A DNA stretch of 64,000 nucleotides from Dendrocalamus latiflorus (Eukaryota > Streptophyta > Magnoliopsida > Poales > Poaceae), in assembly GCA_017311315.1 (NCBI GenBank), contig CM029617.1, forward strand, positions 8,135,820 to 8,199,819. The letters are read 5' to 3'. The notes under the pieces were generated by a model. It was not told the DNA's origin. It did no database searches and saw only the letters and a program-made list of their open reading frames with translations. The translations under genes and the position numbers were made by a program. Each line of letters opens with the position of its first letter. The stretch's first letter is position 1. Shown here piece after piece: positions 54,590 through 64,000 of the stretch.

Positions 54590-57500
54590 ATGGGGGCGGT
54601 AGATCCCAATCTGCAACTCATTATGCAGGAATTGCAAGGCATTCGGGGTGACTTCTCCGATCTTCGTTCGTCCTTGTCCCAGCGCATCGATGCTGTGGAG
54701 AAGACGTTGGCGGAGCGTTTCGGAGCCATCGAGAGTGCGGCCAAGGTGTTCGATGATTGGAAACCGCGCATCGAGGCTACCGTGGACGATCTGCGAGTGG
54801 AGATCGGGGCGCTGCGCAAGACGGTCCATCGCGTGGTGATCGATGGCAACCCAGCGGCTGCGACGGGCATCTTGTCCAGTCCAGTGACGGCCGCGGCAGC
54901 TTCATCCGCCGGTAACCCGGTCGTCGGCCCAGGCGGGCACCGCGTCGCAACCAATCACCGGGAGCCTGGGTTTCTCACCCACCTCCTGGTCACGGGTACG
55001 CATGACCTCCCCACTCCTCAATTGGGTCGTTCTTCTTCCTTACCTGCGTTTGAGACTTTGGGGTCTGGAGGATTTGTGTCGCGGGCTGGGGGTGATCGTC
55101 CTTCCGCAACTTACCACCAATTGCCCAAAATGCATTTTCCGTCTTTTGATGGGGAAAACCCTAAATTGTGGATTTCGCGTTGTGAGGACTATTTCGACAT
55201 GTATGCTGTTGAACCGGCGGTGTGGATCAGGATTGCGGGGATGCATATGTCGGGGGCGGCAGCGCGTTGGTTGCAATCAGTGGAGACCCGTGTTCGTCGT
55301 GTCCTGTGGTCGGAGTTTTGTCAGTTGCTCCTGGAACGTTTTGGCAGGGATCAACATGAACTGTTGATTCGCCAACTTTTCAGTATTCGGCAGCAAGGTT
55401 CTGTGTCCGAGTATGTAGAAAAGTTTTCGAGTCTAGTTGATCAGTTGATTGCTTATGGCCGTCAGACTGATCCCCTTTATTATGCCATGCGTTTTGTGGA
55501 CGGCCTTCATGATGATATTAAACATGCTGTTCATATGCATCGTCCTTCAAACTTGGATTCTGCTTGCGCTCTCGCTCTGTTACAGGAGGAGATGGCGGAT
55601 CCATCCAAACGTAAAGAGCACCGCCGACCGGATTATTCATGGAGCAACAGACCGGGGCCACGCAGTCCCCTGCCGCTGCCTCCGCCTCCCCGCCAAGACA
55701 AGTTGATCGTGTCACCATCAACGGGGGAAGAGCGGCGTGGTCGCCCTATCGACGACAAGCTGGCCACCCTGCGCGCATATCGCCGTGCCCGAGGTCTGTG
55801 TGTCCGGTGTGCAGAGAAATGGTCACGGGATCATCGATGCCCAGAGAATATTCAGTTACATGCTTTACAGGAAGTTTGGGATCTTTGTCAAATGGATGAG
55901 ACTCAATCCGAAGTGGGTGAGCCCGTTGTGGACGGGAATTCGCAGTTGTTTGTCTCCATTTCAGTGTCGGCAGTACAAGGGTGTCTTGACATGCGCACGA
56001 TGAAATTCCAAGGGACTATTCAGAACCGTTCGGTATCGATTCTGTTGGATTCCGGCAGTTCGCACTCTTTCATCAGTCCGTCAGTGGCTGCTTCTCTGCA
56101 GGGTGTCCAGTCTCTGACCACAGCAGCCTTGGTACGCATGGCGGATGGCAACCTTGTGGCTTGCAATTCGCATTTGCCGAATGCCGTCTGGTCAGTACAA
56201 GGTTACAAGTTCACTTCGCATCTGAAGATTTTTCCCTTATCCGTCTTTGACATGATTGTGGGGATGGACTGGTTAGCTGAATTTAGCCCCATGAAGGTTC
56301 ATTGGCGCGACAAGTGGCTGTGTATTCCATACAATGGGGGCTGGGCGGAATTGCACGGCGTGGATGCGCAGTTGCCAGTGGGTTCGGTGGTGCAGTTGTC
56401 CGCATTGTTCTCGTTGTCAGCTGACAGTCCAGCTCTGTTACTTCCAGAAGTGCAGGATCTCTTGGGGGAGTTTGAGTCTGTGTTTGCCAATCCTTCTCAG
56501 CTTCCACCGCAACGCACCTGTGATCATACAATTCCATTACTTCCCGGCGCCACACCGGTTTCAGTCCGCCCGTATCGTTATCCACCGGCTGTCAAGGATG
56601 AGATTGAACGACAGATTCAACACATGCTCCAGTCGGGTGTTATCAGACCCAGTACTAGCCCGTTCTCTTCGTCCGTGCTTCTCGTCAAAAAAAAGGATGG
56701 GACCTTCCGTTTTTGTGTTGATTTCCGGCATCTTAATGCCATTACCGTCAAAACAAAGTACCCAGTACCAATTATTGAAGAATTGTTGGACGAGTTAGCG
56801 GGGGCTAGTTGGTTTTCATGTTTGGATCTAACTGCGGGTTATCATCAGATTTTGCTTCGCCAAGGGGAGGAGCATAAGACTGCGTTTCAGACGCATTCAG
56901 GCCATTATGAATTTCGTGTCATGGCCTTCGGTCTCTCGGGGGCCCCGGCCACATTTCTCAAGGCTATGAACACAACTCTGGCTCCACTTCTTCGCAAATG
57001 TGTCTTGGTTTTTTTTGATGATATCTTAATCTATAGTCGCACCTTCAAGGAGCACTTACACCACCTTCGCGCTGTATTTCAGCTGTTGAGCACGGATCAC
57101 TGGTTGGTCAAACGCTCCAAATGCAGTTTTGCTCAGAGGGAACTCAAATATTTGGGACACATTGTTTCCGCAGCAGGCGTGGCCACTGATCCAGCAAAGG
57201 TTCAAGCCGTCCTTCAATGGCCTCAACCAATTTCAGTGAAGGAGTTGCGCAGTTTTCTGGGCTTAGCCGGGTACTACCGGCGGTTTGTGCGACACTTTGG
57301 TATTATTTCTAAACCACTCACTGAGCTATTACGTAAGGGATGTTTGTTTGTGTGGACTATTCATCAGCAGCAGGCGTTTGAGGCCTTGAAATCGGCCCTC
57401 ACTTCAGCCCCAGTTTTGGCGTTGCCAGATTTTCGTCAAGCTTTCGTGATTGAGACCGACGCTAGCGGCAGTGGCATAGGTGCAGTGTTGATGCAAGCGG

Positions 57501-59449
57501 GACACCCTCTAGCATTTTTGAGCAAGGCCTTGGGCCCTCGTTCCTTGGGGCTTTCCACCTATGAGAAAGAGTACATGGCCATTTTACTCGCCGTTGATCA
57601 TTGGAGAAGCTATTTGCAACTGGCGGAGTTCCATATTCTGACGGATCAGAAGAGTCTGGTTCAACTTCATGAGCAGCGGCTGCATACACCATGGCAACAA
57701 AAAGTGTTCACTAAGCTATTAGGCTTGCAGTACAAAATCATCTACCGCAAGGGAGCTGACAACCGAGTGGCTGATGCCTTATCTAGATGTCCGGTAGCTA
57801 ATAGTCACTGTGCAGCTGTCTCCGTTGCCACACCGGTTTGGGTTCAGCAGATCAGGGACTCGTATGAGTCGGATACATTCTCTCAACAACTCCTTACAAA
57901 ATTAGCGGTTGATCCCAATGCAGCACCACATTTTACCCTGCAGGACGGGTTGCTGCGTTACAAGAGTCGTCTTTGGGTCGGGGCCGATCCATCCTTGCAT
58001 CTGCAGTTACTGTCCGCACTTCATTCTAGCCCGATTGGGGGTCACTCTGGATTTCCGGTTACACTTCGCCGTGCCAAGCAACTGTTCGCGTGGAAGGGAA
58101 TGAAAACTTCAGTCAAATCTTTTGTTGCAGCTTGTCATATTTGTCAGCAAGCGAAACCTGATCGTAGTCGTCTTCCAGGACTACTTCAGCCGTTGGAAGT
58201 GCCGGACAGAGCTTGGAAAGTTATCTCCATGGATTTTGTGGAGGGTTTGCCGCTGTCGGGTCGCCTCAATTGCGTCTTGGTGGTAGTTGACACATTTTCC
58301 AAATATGCACACTTCGTGGGATTGCGTCATCCTTTCACTGCAATGACGGTGGCTACGGTTTTCATGCAGCAAGTTTATCGCCTTCATGGTTTACCTTCAG
58401 CGATCGTGTCAGACAGGGATCGCATTTTCACAAGTCAGCTGTGGTCGCTTCTGTTTAAAATGACTCATGTGCAACTGCGGATGAGCTCGGCATACCACCC
58501 GCAGTCGGATGGCCAAACTGAGCGCGTCAACCAATGTCTTGAGACATTTCTCCGTTGTTATGTGCATGCCTGTCCCAACAAATGGAGTGCCTGGTTGCAT
58601 CTAGCGGAATACTGGTATAATTGTAGCCATCATTCGGCCCTGGGTCGTTCACCTTTCGAGGCGCTGTATGGATACGCGCCTTCCCATTTTTGCATCTCTG
58701 ATTCAGATGTGGTTCCTGTGACCGATCTTCAGTCCTGGCTGGACGAGCGTCAATTGATGACTGATCTCATCCGTCAACATTTGGTTCGAGCTAAGGAGCG
58801 CATGGTTAAGCAGGCCAACCTGAAGCGTTCGGAGCGTCAATTCGCAGTGGGCGACTGGGTTTATGTGAAGATTCAACCGTATGTCCGTTCGTCGCTGGCA
58901 AACCGCGCCAATCAGAAGCTCGCTTTTCGTTTTTTCGGACCTTATCAGATCACTTCTCGCATTGGTGCCGTGGCATACCGATTGGCTTTACCAGTATCTT
59001 CACTTGTGCACCCGGTCTTTCATGTGTCCCAGCTGAAATCTGCCGTCGGCAATCTGCAAGGGGTGTCCCCAGTCCTCCCAGATGATACTGTCCAGTGGAG
59101 TGTGCCGGTCCAGATTTTGCAGAAGCGCTCCGTGACACACGGTAAGACTGCTATTCTGCAGGGCTTGATTCAATGGTCTCACATGCCTGCTTCAATGGCG
59201 ACATGGGAAGATTTATTACCTCTACAACAACGTTTCCCTCGGGCTGCTGTTTGGGGTCAAACAGCTTCTGAAGAAGGAGGGGATGTGGGCATTGGTGATT
59301 CTGGACGGTCGGATGATATTGGAGGGACGCCATCGGATACCAGCACGGCTTGCGCGAAGGGAAAGGCCGGCCCAAGTGCGGCAGCCGGGCAACGGCCCAG
59401 GAAGAGTAATGCGCGCTTCGTCGGACCGGAATGGAGGAATGCAGCGTAG
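54590..59449 (+). CDS. Gypsy gag-pol polyprotein, 1619 residues, uninterrupted
   Basis: Domains in order: a gag coiled coil (residues 5-95) and capsid (about 185-330, with FPSFDGENPKLWISRCEDYF); a zinc-finger-like CVRCAEKWSRDHRC (about 404-417); aspartic protease ILLDSGSSHSFIS (D near 487); reverse transcriptase with FRFCVDFRHLNA, LDLTAGYHQI and FFDD (810-811); RNase H with ETDASGSG (D near 957); integrase with an HHCC finger (CHICQQAK near 1182) and D-D-E at about 1215, 1273 and 1310 (MDFVEGL, VSDRD, GQTERVN); and a C-terminal chromodomain-like block near 1506-1545 (IQWSHMPASMATWEDL). That tail and the finger resemble Reina-clade chromoviruses. All catalytic residues I could check are present. 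The stop TAG at 59447 lies inside the 3' LTR, and the polypurine tract is also coding. Confidence 0.95.
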   Translation: MGAVDPNLQLIMQELQGIRGDFSDLRSSLSQRIDAVEKTLAERFGAIESAAKVFDDWKPRIEATVDDLRVEIGALRKTVHRVVIDGNPAAATGILSSPVTAAAASSAGNPVVGPGGHRVATNHREPGFLTHLLVTGTHDLPTPQLGRSSSLPAFETLGSGGFVSRAGGDRPSATYHQLPKMHFPSFDGENPKLWISRCEDYFDMYAVEPAVWIRIAGMHMSGAAARWLQSVETRVRRVLWSEFCQLLLERFGRDQHELLIRQLFSIRQQGSVSEYVEKFSSLVDQLIAYGRQTDPLYYAMRFVDGLHDDIKHAVHMHRPSNLDSACALALLQEEMADPSKRKEHRRPDYSWSNRPGPRSPLPLPPPPRQDKLIVSPSTGEERRGRPIDDKLATLRAYRRARGLCVRCAEKWSRDHRCPENIQLHALQEVWDLCQMDETQSEVGEPVVDGNSQLFVSISVSAVQGCLDMRTMKFQGTIQNRSVSILLDSGSSHSFISPSVAASLQGVQSLTTAALVRMADGNLVACNSHLPNAVWSVQGYKFTSHLKIFPLSVFDMIVGMDWLAEFSPMKVHWRDKWLCIPYNGGWAELHGVDAQLPVGSVVQLSALFSLSADSPALLLPEVQDLLGEFESVFANPSQLPPQRTCDHTIPLLPGATPVSVRPYRYPPAVKDEIERQIQHMLQSGVIRPSTSPFSSSVLLVKKKDGTFRFCVDFRHLNAITVKTKYPVPIIEELLDELAGASWFSCLDLTAGYHQILLRQGEEHKTAFQTHSGHYEFRVMAFGLSGAPATFLKAMNTTLAPLLRKCVLVFFDDILIYSRTFKEHLHHLRAVFQLLSTDHWLVKRSKCSFAQRELKYLGHIVSAAGVATDPAKVQAVLQWPQPISVKELRSFLGLAGYYRRFVRHFGIISKPLTELLRKGCLFVWTIHQQQAFEALKSALTSAPVLALPDFRQAFVIETDASGSGIGAVLMQAGHPLAFLSKALGPRSLGLSTYEKEYMAILLAVDHWRSYLQLAEFHILTDQKSLVQLHEQRLHTPWQQKVFTKLLGLQYKIIYRKGADNRVADALSRCPVANSHCAAVSVATPVWVQQIRDSYESDTFSQQLLTKLAVDPNAAPHFTLQDGLLRYKSRLWVGADPSLHLQLLSALHSSPIGGHSGFPVTLRRAKQLFAWKGMKTSVKSFVAACHICQQAKPDRSRLPGLLQPLEVPDRAWKVISMDFVEGLPLSGRLNCVLVVVDTFSKYAHFVGLRHPFTAMTVATVFMQQVYRLHGLPSAIVSDRDRIFTSQLWSLLFKMTHVQLRMSSAYHPQSDGQTERVNQCLETFLRCYVHACPNKWSAWLHLAEYWYNCSHHSALGRSPFEALYGYAPSHFCISDSDVVPVTDLQSWLDERQLMTDLIRQHLVRAKERMVKQANLKRSERQFAVGDWVYVKIQPYVRSSLANRANQKLAFRFFGPYQITSRIGAVAYRLALPVSSLVHPVFHVSQLKSAVGNLQGVSPVLPDDTVQWSVPVQILQKRSVTHGKTAILQGLIQWSHMPASMATWEDLLPLQQRFPRAAVWGQTASEEGGDVGIGDSGRSDDIGGTPSDTSTACAKGKAGPSAAAGQRPRKSNARFVGPEWRNAA

Positions 59450-59606
59450 CTGTAGGAACTTCGCCTGCGTGCGTATAAAGTAAAGGCTGGAAGCCGTGTA
59501 AGAACTATCGAAGAACACAACAAGCTATCTCATATCTTCTCTCGTTCTTCCTCCGCTCTGGTCTCCTTCCGTCTATTTCCCTTCCCCAGTTCAGTAGTTG
59601 CTAACA
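59284..59606 (+). repeat. 3' LTR of the intact gypsy element
   Basis: Reads the same as 54194-54516. It overlaps the end of the gag-pol frame by 166 bp and is followed by TSD GGTTA. Confidence 0.93.
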
Positions 59607-60408
59607 GGTTAGTGTGGATAAGAAAGACAATGTACACTGGGTGCGCAGTAAGGCTAAAGAGCACCCAGTTGTGTAGTAAACAAGTCCCTTGCCTATTCAG
59701 TGTGGGGAAAATTCAGCATATACCCTCTTCATAGTTCAAAATCTAGAATATACCCTCCTACACATTCAAATTCATAATATACCCTCCTCCAATCTATTTG
59801 CTTTAGAAAATACCCTCTTTATACCTTTTGAGTGTATTTTTTCATATTCTTGTGTATTACATCACTTGAAATGACCAAAATACCCCTGATTAAAGTTTGT
59901 GCACATTCTTTATATTCTGCAGTTATGGAACAGCTGCTAGCCTGCTACTCCCAGAGAGAACGAAAAGGCAGGCGCTTCATTGAGGCAACGCAGAAAGAAG
60001 ACAACTCCCATACACAAGTTTTAGCTGGCAAAAGATGCTGGAGTGGCAGTGCCCTCCCAAACGCACATGAGCATTCTTCCAAAATTTGCTCCCAGCTAGC
60101 ACATGAGTGACAGTGCACAATGAGCCCATAATTTGCTCCCAGCTAGCACAACACAACTAATAAGCCAACAATTTCCTACTAGCATAATGCATCTCCATTA
60201 CAAACCCATAATTTGCACCCAGCAGCATAATACATCTCCAGTACAAAGCAAAAATAGCATGAGCCAAGAGTTTGCTCCCAGTACAAGGCATAATGAGCTA
60301 ATAGTTTGCTCCAATACAAAAAGCATTTCTAATACAAGGCATCAACAGTACGAGACCATACAAATTACAAAAGCAAAATAGCTCCAGGAGGTTTCAACAA
60401 GACATTAG

Positions 60409-63239
60409 CTAGCAGTTTTCAACCAATTTCAGTCTTTTCTTCTTAGGGGTCATCTTCTTCACATAAGGTTTTGATTGTCCTGTTGTGGCAGGTGCCGGCA
60501 TGTTTGTTGATGCCCCTTGTGAGGTGCTTTCAGTAACCATTGCTAAAGCTAGTTGCCTGTTAAGTTGACATTAAAAAAGGATGATTTAGCAACATAAGCT
60601 AGTTGACTATTGCTAAAACACATATAACTTGCACAATTATAAAGTTGTTTTTACCTTCTAGTGATAGGACCTGGACTGTTTTGTAGAGAAGATGGCAAAG
60701 TGATGGACTCCCTAGGTGGGGTGCCAACGGTATGATGTACTTCTCCTTGCTGCTTGCTACCCTTTTTCCTACAAGGCAAAGTACTAAGTTAAGCAATTAT
60801 GGCACAAAAATGAGTAAAAAAACATGTCAATTACCTTTTCTTATTAGCATTCAAAGGACATCCATCTGATCTATGTCCAATCTCTCCACATCTCCTACAT
60901 TTCACTTGTTTTCTGGATGTTGATGACTTGCTTTTCTCTAGGGCCCCTTGAATCCTATTTTTTTTAGGCCTTCCAGATGACCTCTTATTTAATGGTGGAA
61001 GCAATTTAAAGTCTAGCACTACTTTGGGCCATTGACTCCTACCAGTTATGGGTTGCACCACCCCTTCATATGCTGCTCTAAATTTTGCAACTGAGTAAAA
61101 GTTGTGCACAAAGAACTCTATGTTTGGTCTTCTTTCTGTTGTGATGAATGCTAAAGCATGTGGACAAGGCTTTCCAGTTGACTGCCATTCACCACAAGTG
61201 CACTCATGTTTGTTGAGGTCCACAACATGTCTATCAACCTCATGGTTATCATTTACTTCAGTTACCTCAGCAACATCTTGTGAAGATGCTCCAACTTTGA
61301 GATGATTCAAATCTCTAGTCTTCACATTCAACTTTTGTACAATGGCAGGGAGAATATGACCTTGTAACCGCTCCCCTATCTTTCTCCTCTTGAAGAATAA
61401 TTCCCTAATCTTGCCTCTCAACTTGTCTGCAAGTTCAACAACTGGTAAATCCTTAAGCCCCTTAATCCAACTGTTGAAACATTCAGCTAGATTATTGTTA
61501 ATGTAGTCACACTTGATGTCATTTGAAAATCTACATCTCATCCAAAGAAATTTATGGTGTCTCTGCAAATAATTGCTGACTTCAGGGCATGCCTCAAGTA
61601 TTATTCCCATGTGGTAGTTGAATTTGTCTTCTCTATATGCTCTTGCAGCTGGCCACATGTGACCAAATATAGGACCATGGAACTTCTTCACAAAATTTTG
61701 CATAAGATGGCGGTGACACTCTCTTTGCTCACATGAAGGGAAGACCTTTTGCACTGCATTCTCAAGGCCTTTGCATGCATCAGAACAAATAGCAAGTGTG
61801 GGAGGAGTTCCAATTGCTTTCTTTAATTGGTCAAGAAACCATGTCCAATTGTTGGTTGTCTCAGAATCTATGAACCCAAATGCAACCGGAAACATCCAAT
61901 TGTGGCCATCTAAGGCTGTGATGGCTGCTAAGTGACCTTTCCATTTCCCAGTCAAATGTGTAGAATCCACACTTAGGTATGGTCGACAACCATTAAGAAA
62001 ACCATCTATGCAAGGCTTCAAAGCCATGAAAAAGCTATGAAAATAAATCTCCCCATCTACTTTCTTAGTACAAATCTCTACAACACTGCCGGGTGACCTC
62101 AATTCAATCTCAGCTTTGAATCTATACAAGTCCTCAAAACTCTCCTCCCATGTCCCAAAAATTTTGTCAATTGCTCTTTGTCGACCAGCCCACACAGTCT
62201 CATACTGCAAAGTGACTTTGTGCTCAATTTCTAGCCTTTCTTTGAGTTCTTTAGCACCTAGGTTTGGATTTCCCCTCAATGCTTTAACAACTTTGCTAGC
62301 AACCCAAGCCTGCGACCCCATACAACAAGAAAAGGTTAGTAACAAGAAAATAAGTAGTGCTATAAGTTAGCAACAAGGATTTTAAGTTCGTGTTAAATTT
62401 TTAGTACCCTGATGGCTCTTCCATCCATAGTTCTACGCGCATTAATTTGCCATAAACACCCTTTGCCCTTACATTTTCCCTTGAACCTTGTTTGATCAGA
62501 TTGGACAGTGCATATATCAAATTGACCCTTGATTGCATACTGCCTCATTGCCATCCTAAAAGCCTCCATGGTTGGATATGTATCACCGACATTCATCGTT
62601 GGATTCTCTTCATCCATATACTCAATGTCTTCAACAATATTGTCATCAACCTCCATTGATGCATCATTTATCTCTGCCTCAAGTTCAGGAGGTAAAGGAT
62701 TCACAATTGGTTCCTTAGACCTTGCCTCCCTCCTCTCGTCCTCAGCCCTCAAACCAATAAACTCATACATCGCATCTTCTTCCAAAACAACATCTCTATC
62801 GTCATTTTCATCAACATTAGCATCAATCACAAGTTTAGACCAATCAATTAAACCTTGTGATTCACAAGCATTTATAGAACTATCAGTGGTACCTTCATTT
62901 GTTACTGCAATGGAGCAAATTAGTGGGTGACCAGCATCGCTAGGATCTTGATTACATGTGCTTGGTATAGCATTTGGTACATTTTCCTCTACGCAAGTCA
63001 TAATAGATCCACTGAAATGATCAATGCTTTTCCCATGAACTTCCACATCCCCAGCCTTGTCCACAACTCTAGCGCGAACACTACTCGTGGTTTCCAAATC
63101 AATCCTACCGGAATTTGAAAAGAAAATTCATAAATTTTAGTTAGCGCATCTACTGTCGTACCAGCAAGGACCAAGCTATACACACAAAAATAAACATGAA
63201 GCTAGAAGCTTACTCCACATAAGCCTCCTTTGGATCCAT
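60409..63239 (-). CDS. MULE transposase, five exons, apparently intact
   Basis: Proposed exons, all with GT-AG junctions that keep frame: 63239-63214, 63104-62408, 62309-60835, 60768-60655, 60556-60409; about 819 residues. An acidic N-terminus leads into the MuDR DNA-binding region (about 175-240, GDTYPTMEAFRMAMRQYAIK and KGKCKGKGCLWQINARRT). The DDE core has YLSVDSTHLTG (D near 356), LAICSDACKG (D near 418) and NNLAECFNSWI (E near 517), with CEQREC/HRH between. Then come a SWIM finger (ECTCGEWQSTGKPCPHAL, about 626-644) and a zinc knuckle CRRCGEIGHRSDGC (about 715-728), and a basic end with KKMTPKKKRLK. The start MDPKEAYVE at 63239 is tentative; further upstream exons (for example one with VDPNEYSYE near 63420) are possible. 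No lesion is seen, so it is either an active-looking element or a domesticated one. Confidence 0.8.
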
Positions 63240-63670
63240 CTTCCTGCCTGCCTTTTCAAGCTTGCAAGCCCACACTGGAAACCGCCGCCGGGTTGAAGGC
63301 CCAATGCAACTACTTCCTGAAATCATGACTAGAACCATCAGCATTGCATCTTCAAACTTCAGATGCAGGGCAGGCACCAAAAGAATAAACAAAAGAAATA
63401 CAACTTGCCTCATAAGAGTACTCATTTGGATCAACCTCCTGCCATGCATCCTGTGTTTTCATAATAATATATCAATGTGTAAACTGTCAGTTATTCAGTC
63501 CATAGTTGGTTGATCTCAATGAGTAAGCAAATAAATAACAGTAGAATACCACTATGGCAGATTCATTGGACCTAATATGCCACAATCCCCAGAGCAAACA
63601 GAACAACATGAAAATTTGACCACTTATATAGCATGACATTCTATAATCTACGCTGCTTACTTCTGGTTTT
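63240..63670 (-). other. Upstream region of the MULE transposase, possible 5' exons
   Basis: Frames at about 63285-63240 (FPVWACKLEKAGRK) and 63450-63410 (WQEVDPNEYSYE) look protein-like and have plausible splice signals, so the gene may begin further upstream. Not certain. Confidence 0.35.
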
Positions 63671-63689
63671 TATTGCTAAATGGGCAGAA

Positions 63690-64000
63690 GAGACTAGCTT
63701 TACCTTGAATCCGCCGCGCCGCCTTGAATCGAAGCCGCGCGCCGCCGGGTTGAAGGCTCGAAGCCGCGCACCACCGCTTTGAATCCGCCGCGCCGCCGGG
63801 TCTGGAAGCCGCCGCCGCGCCGCCTTGAATCGAAGCCGCGCGCCGCCGGGTTGAAGGCTCGAAGCCGCGCACCACCGCTTTGAATCCGCCGCGCCGCCGG
63901 GTCTGGAAGCCGCCGCCGCGCCGCCGGGTCTGGAAGCCGCCGCCGCGCCTCCTTGAATCGAAGCCGCGCGCCGCCGAGTTGAAGGCCCAGAGCCGCCGCG
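63690..64000. repeat. GC-rich tandem repeat at the right edge, unit about 100 bp
   Basis: Blocks with TTGAATCGAAGCCGCGCGCC, GGTTGAAGGCTCGAAGCCG and GGGTCTGGAAGCCGCCGCCG repeat at about 63723, 63824 and onward to the edge. It lies upstream of the transposase and probably belongs to the MULE subterminal region or promoter. Confidence 0.7.

Larger units (their letters stand above)
54194..59606 (+). mobile_element. Full-length Ty3/gypsy chromovirus-type element (Reina-like), apparently intact
   Basis: LTRs of 323 bp each (54194-54516 and 59284-59606) read as identical. The TSD is GGTTA (54189-54193, 59607-59611). The primer site TGGTATCAGAG is at 54520-54530 and a purine tract AAGAAGGAGGGGA precedes the 3' LTR. 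One uninterrupted gag-pol frame fills the interior. Total 5413 bp. Identical LTRs, perfect TSD and open frame together suggest a very recent insertion that may still be competent. Confidence 0.96.
59704..64000 (-). mobile_element. Second MULE, one end inside the window (inferred)
   Basis: Starting at GGGGAAAATTCAGCATATAC (59704) the sequence carries four TATACCCTC-type words (59719-59820). A G-rich end followed by A/T is a common MULE terminus. The transposase gene on the minus strand lies inside. The opposite terminus would be to the right of the window, so neither the inverted repeat nor the TSD can be tested here. Confidence 0.5.

Overview
This is nuclear DNA from a grass (Poaceae). The evidence is sparse intron-containing or single-exon host genes with GC-rich coding starts, Tourist-type MITEs with TAA/TTA target duplications, copia and gypsy LTR retrotransposons nested in one another, hAT and Mutator-like (MULE) elements, and a plant tRNA-Pro. 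Species cannot be fixed from sequence alone. Only four host loci are well supported: the last exon of an SPX-domain phosphate-signalling protein (586-1040), a single-exon RNA polymerase III subunit RPC6 (2058-2864), a single-exon VQ-motif protein (40339-40926) and tRNA-Pro(AGG) (49383-49454). Most of the rest is mobile DNA, and much of it can be bounded to the base from target-site duplications (TSDs).

Layout. 1-2.9 kb: SPX gene end and RPC6. 4.3-19.4 kb: a gag-only copia element split inside gag by a 13-kb degenerate gypsy element (TSD CAGCG), which itself carries a 3.9-kb hAT transposon (TSD CTTGGCCC). The copia 3' LTR is fused to a TRIM-like miniature LTR element. 19.7-25.8 kb: a second copia element with LTRs that read as identical (TSD GTTTA). 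The sequence around these insertions may be one very long 3'-UTR intron of RPC6, with a candidate terminal exon at about 27268. 27.9-28.3 kb: a Tourist MITE. 29.4-29.6 kb: a broken acyl-CoA-binding-protein exon. 29.7-37.1 kb: a non-autonomous gypsy element on the minus strand (TSD GATGG) with gag and protease but no reverse transcriptase, plus an antisense spliced ORF. 38.8-39.5 kb: one Tourist-like MITE inside another. 40.3-40.9 kb: the VQ gene.

42.6-48.1 kb is the most interesting unit. It is a MULE with inverted repeats of nearly 600 bp. Each repeat carries a leader exon and intron, and together they feed two convergent genes: a mudrA-like transposase with an internal deletion, and a small zinc-finger/coiled-coil protein. 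Between the genes lie an hAT insertion and a 127-nt near-perfect hairpin built from GGCGCC palindromes. 49.4-54.2 kb: the tRNA, low-complexity and tandem repeats, an apparent organellar group II intron fragment and a MITE. 54.2-59.6 kb: a full-length chromovirus-type gypsy element with apparently identical LTRs and one uninterrupted 1619-codon gag-pol frame that ends inside its own 3' LTR. 59.7-64 kb: one end of another MULE with an apparently intact five-exon transposase on the minus strand.

The insertions can be ordered: gypsy is younger than the gag-only copia, and hAT lies inside gypsy. One MITE and the intact gypsy each landed in one copy of a short tandem duplication, which supplies an internal empty site. 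Several families (gag-only copia, capsid-deleted gypsy, polymerase-less gypsy, frameshifted copia) have young-looking LTRs but defective coding regions, so they probably moved using proteins from other elements.
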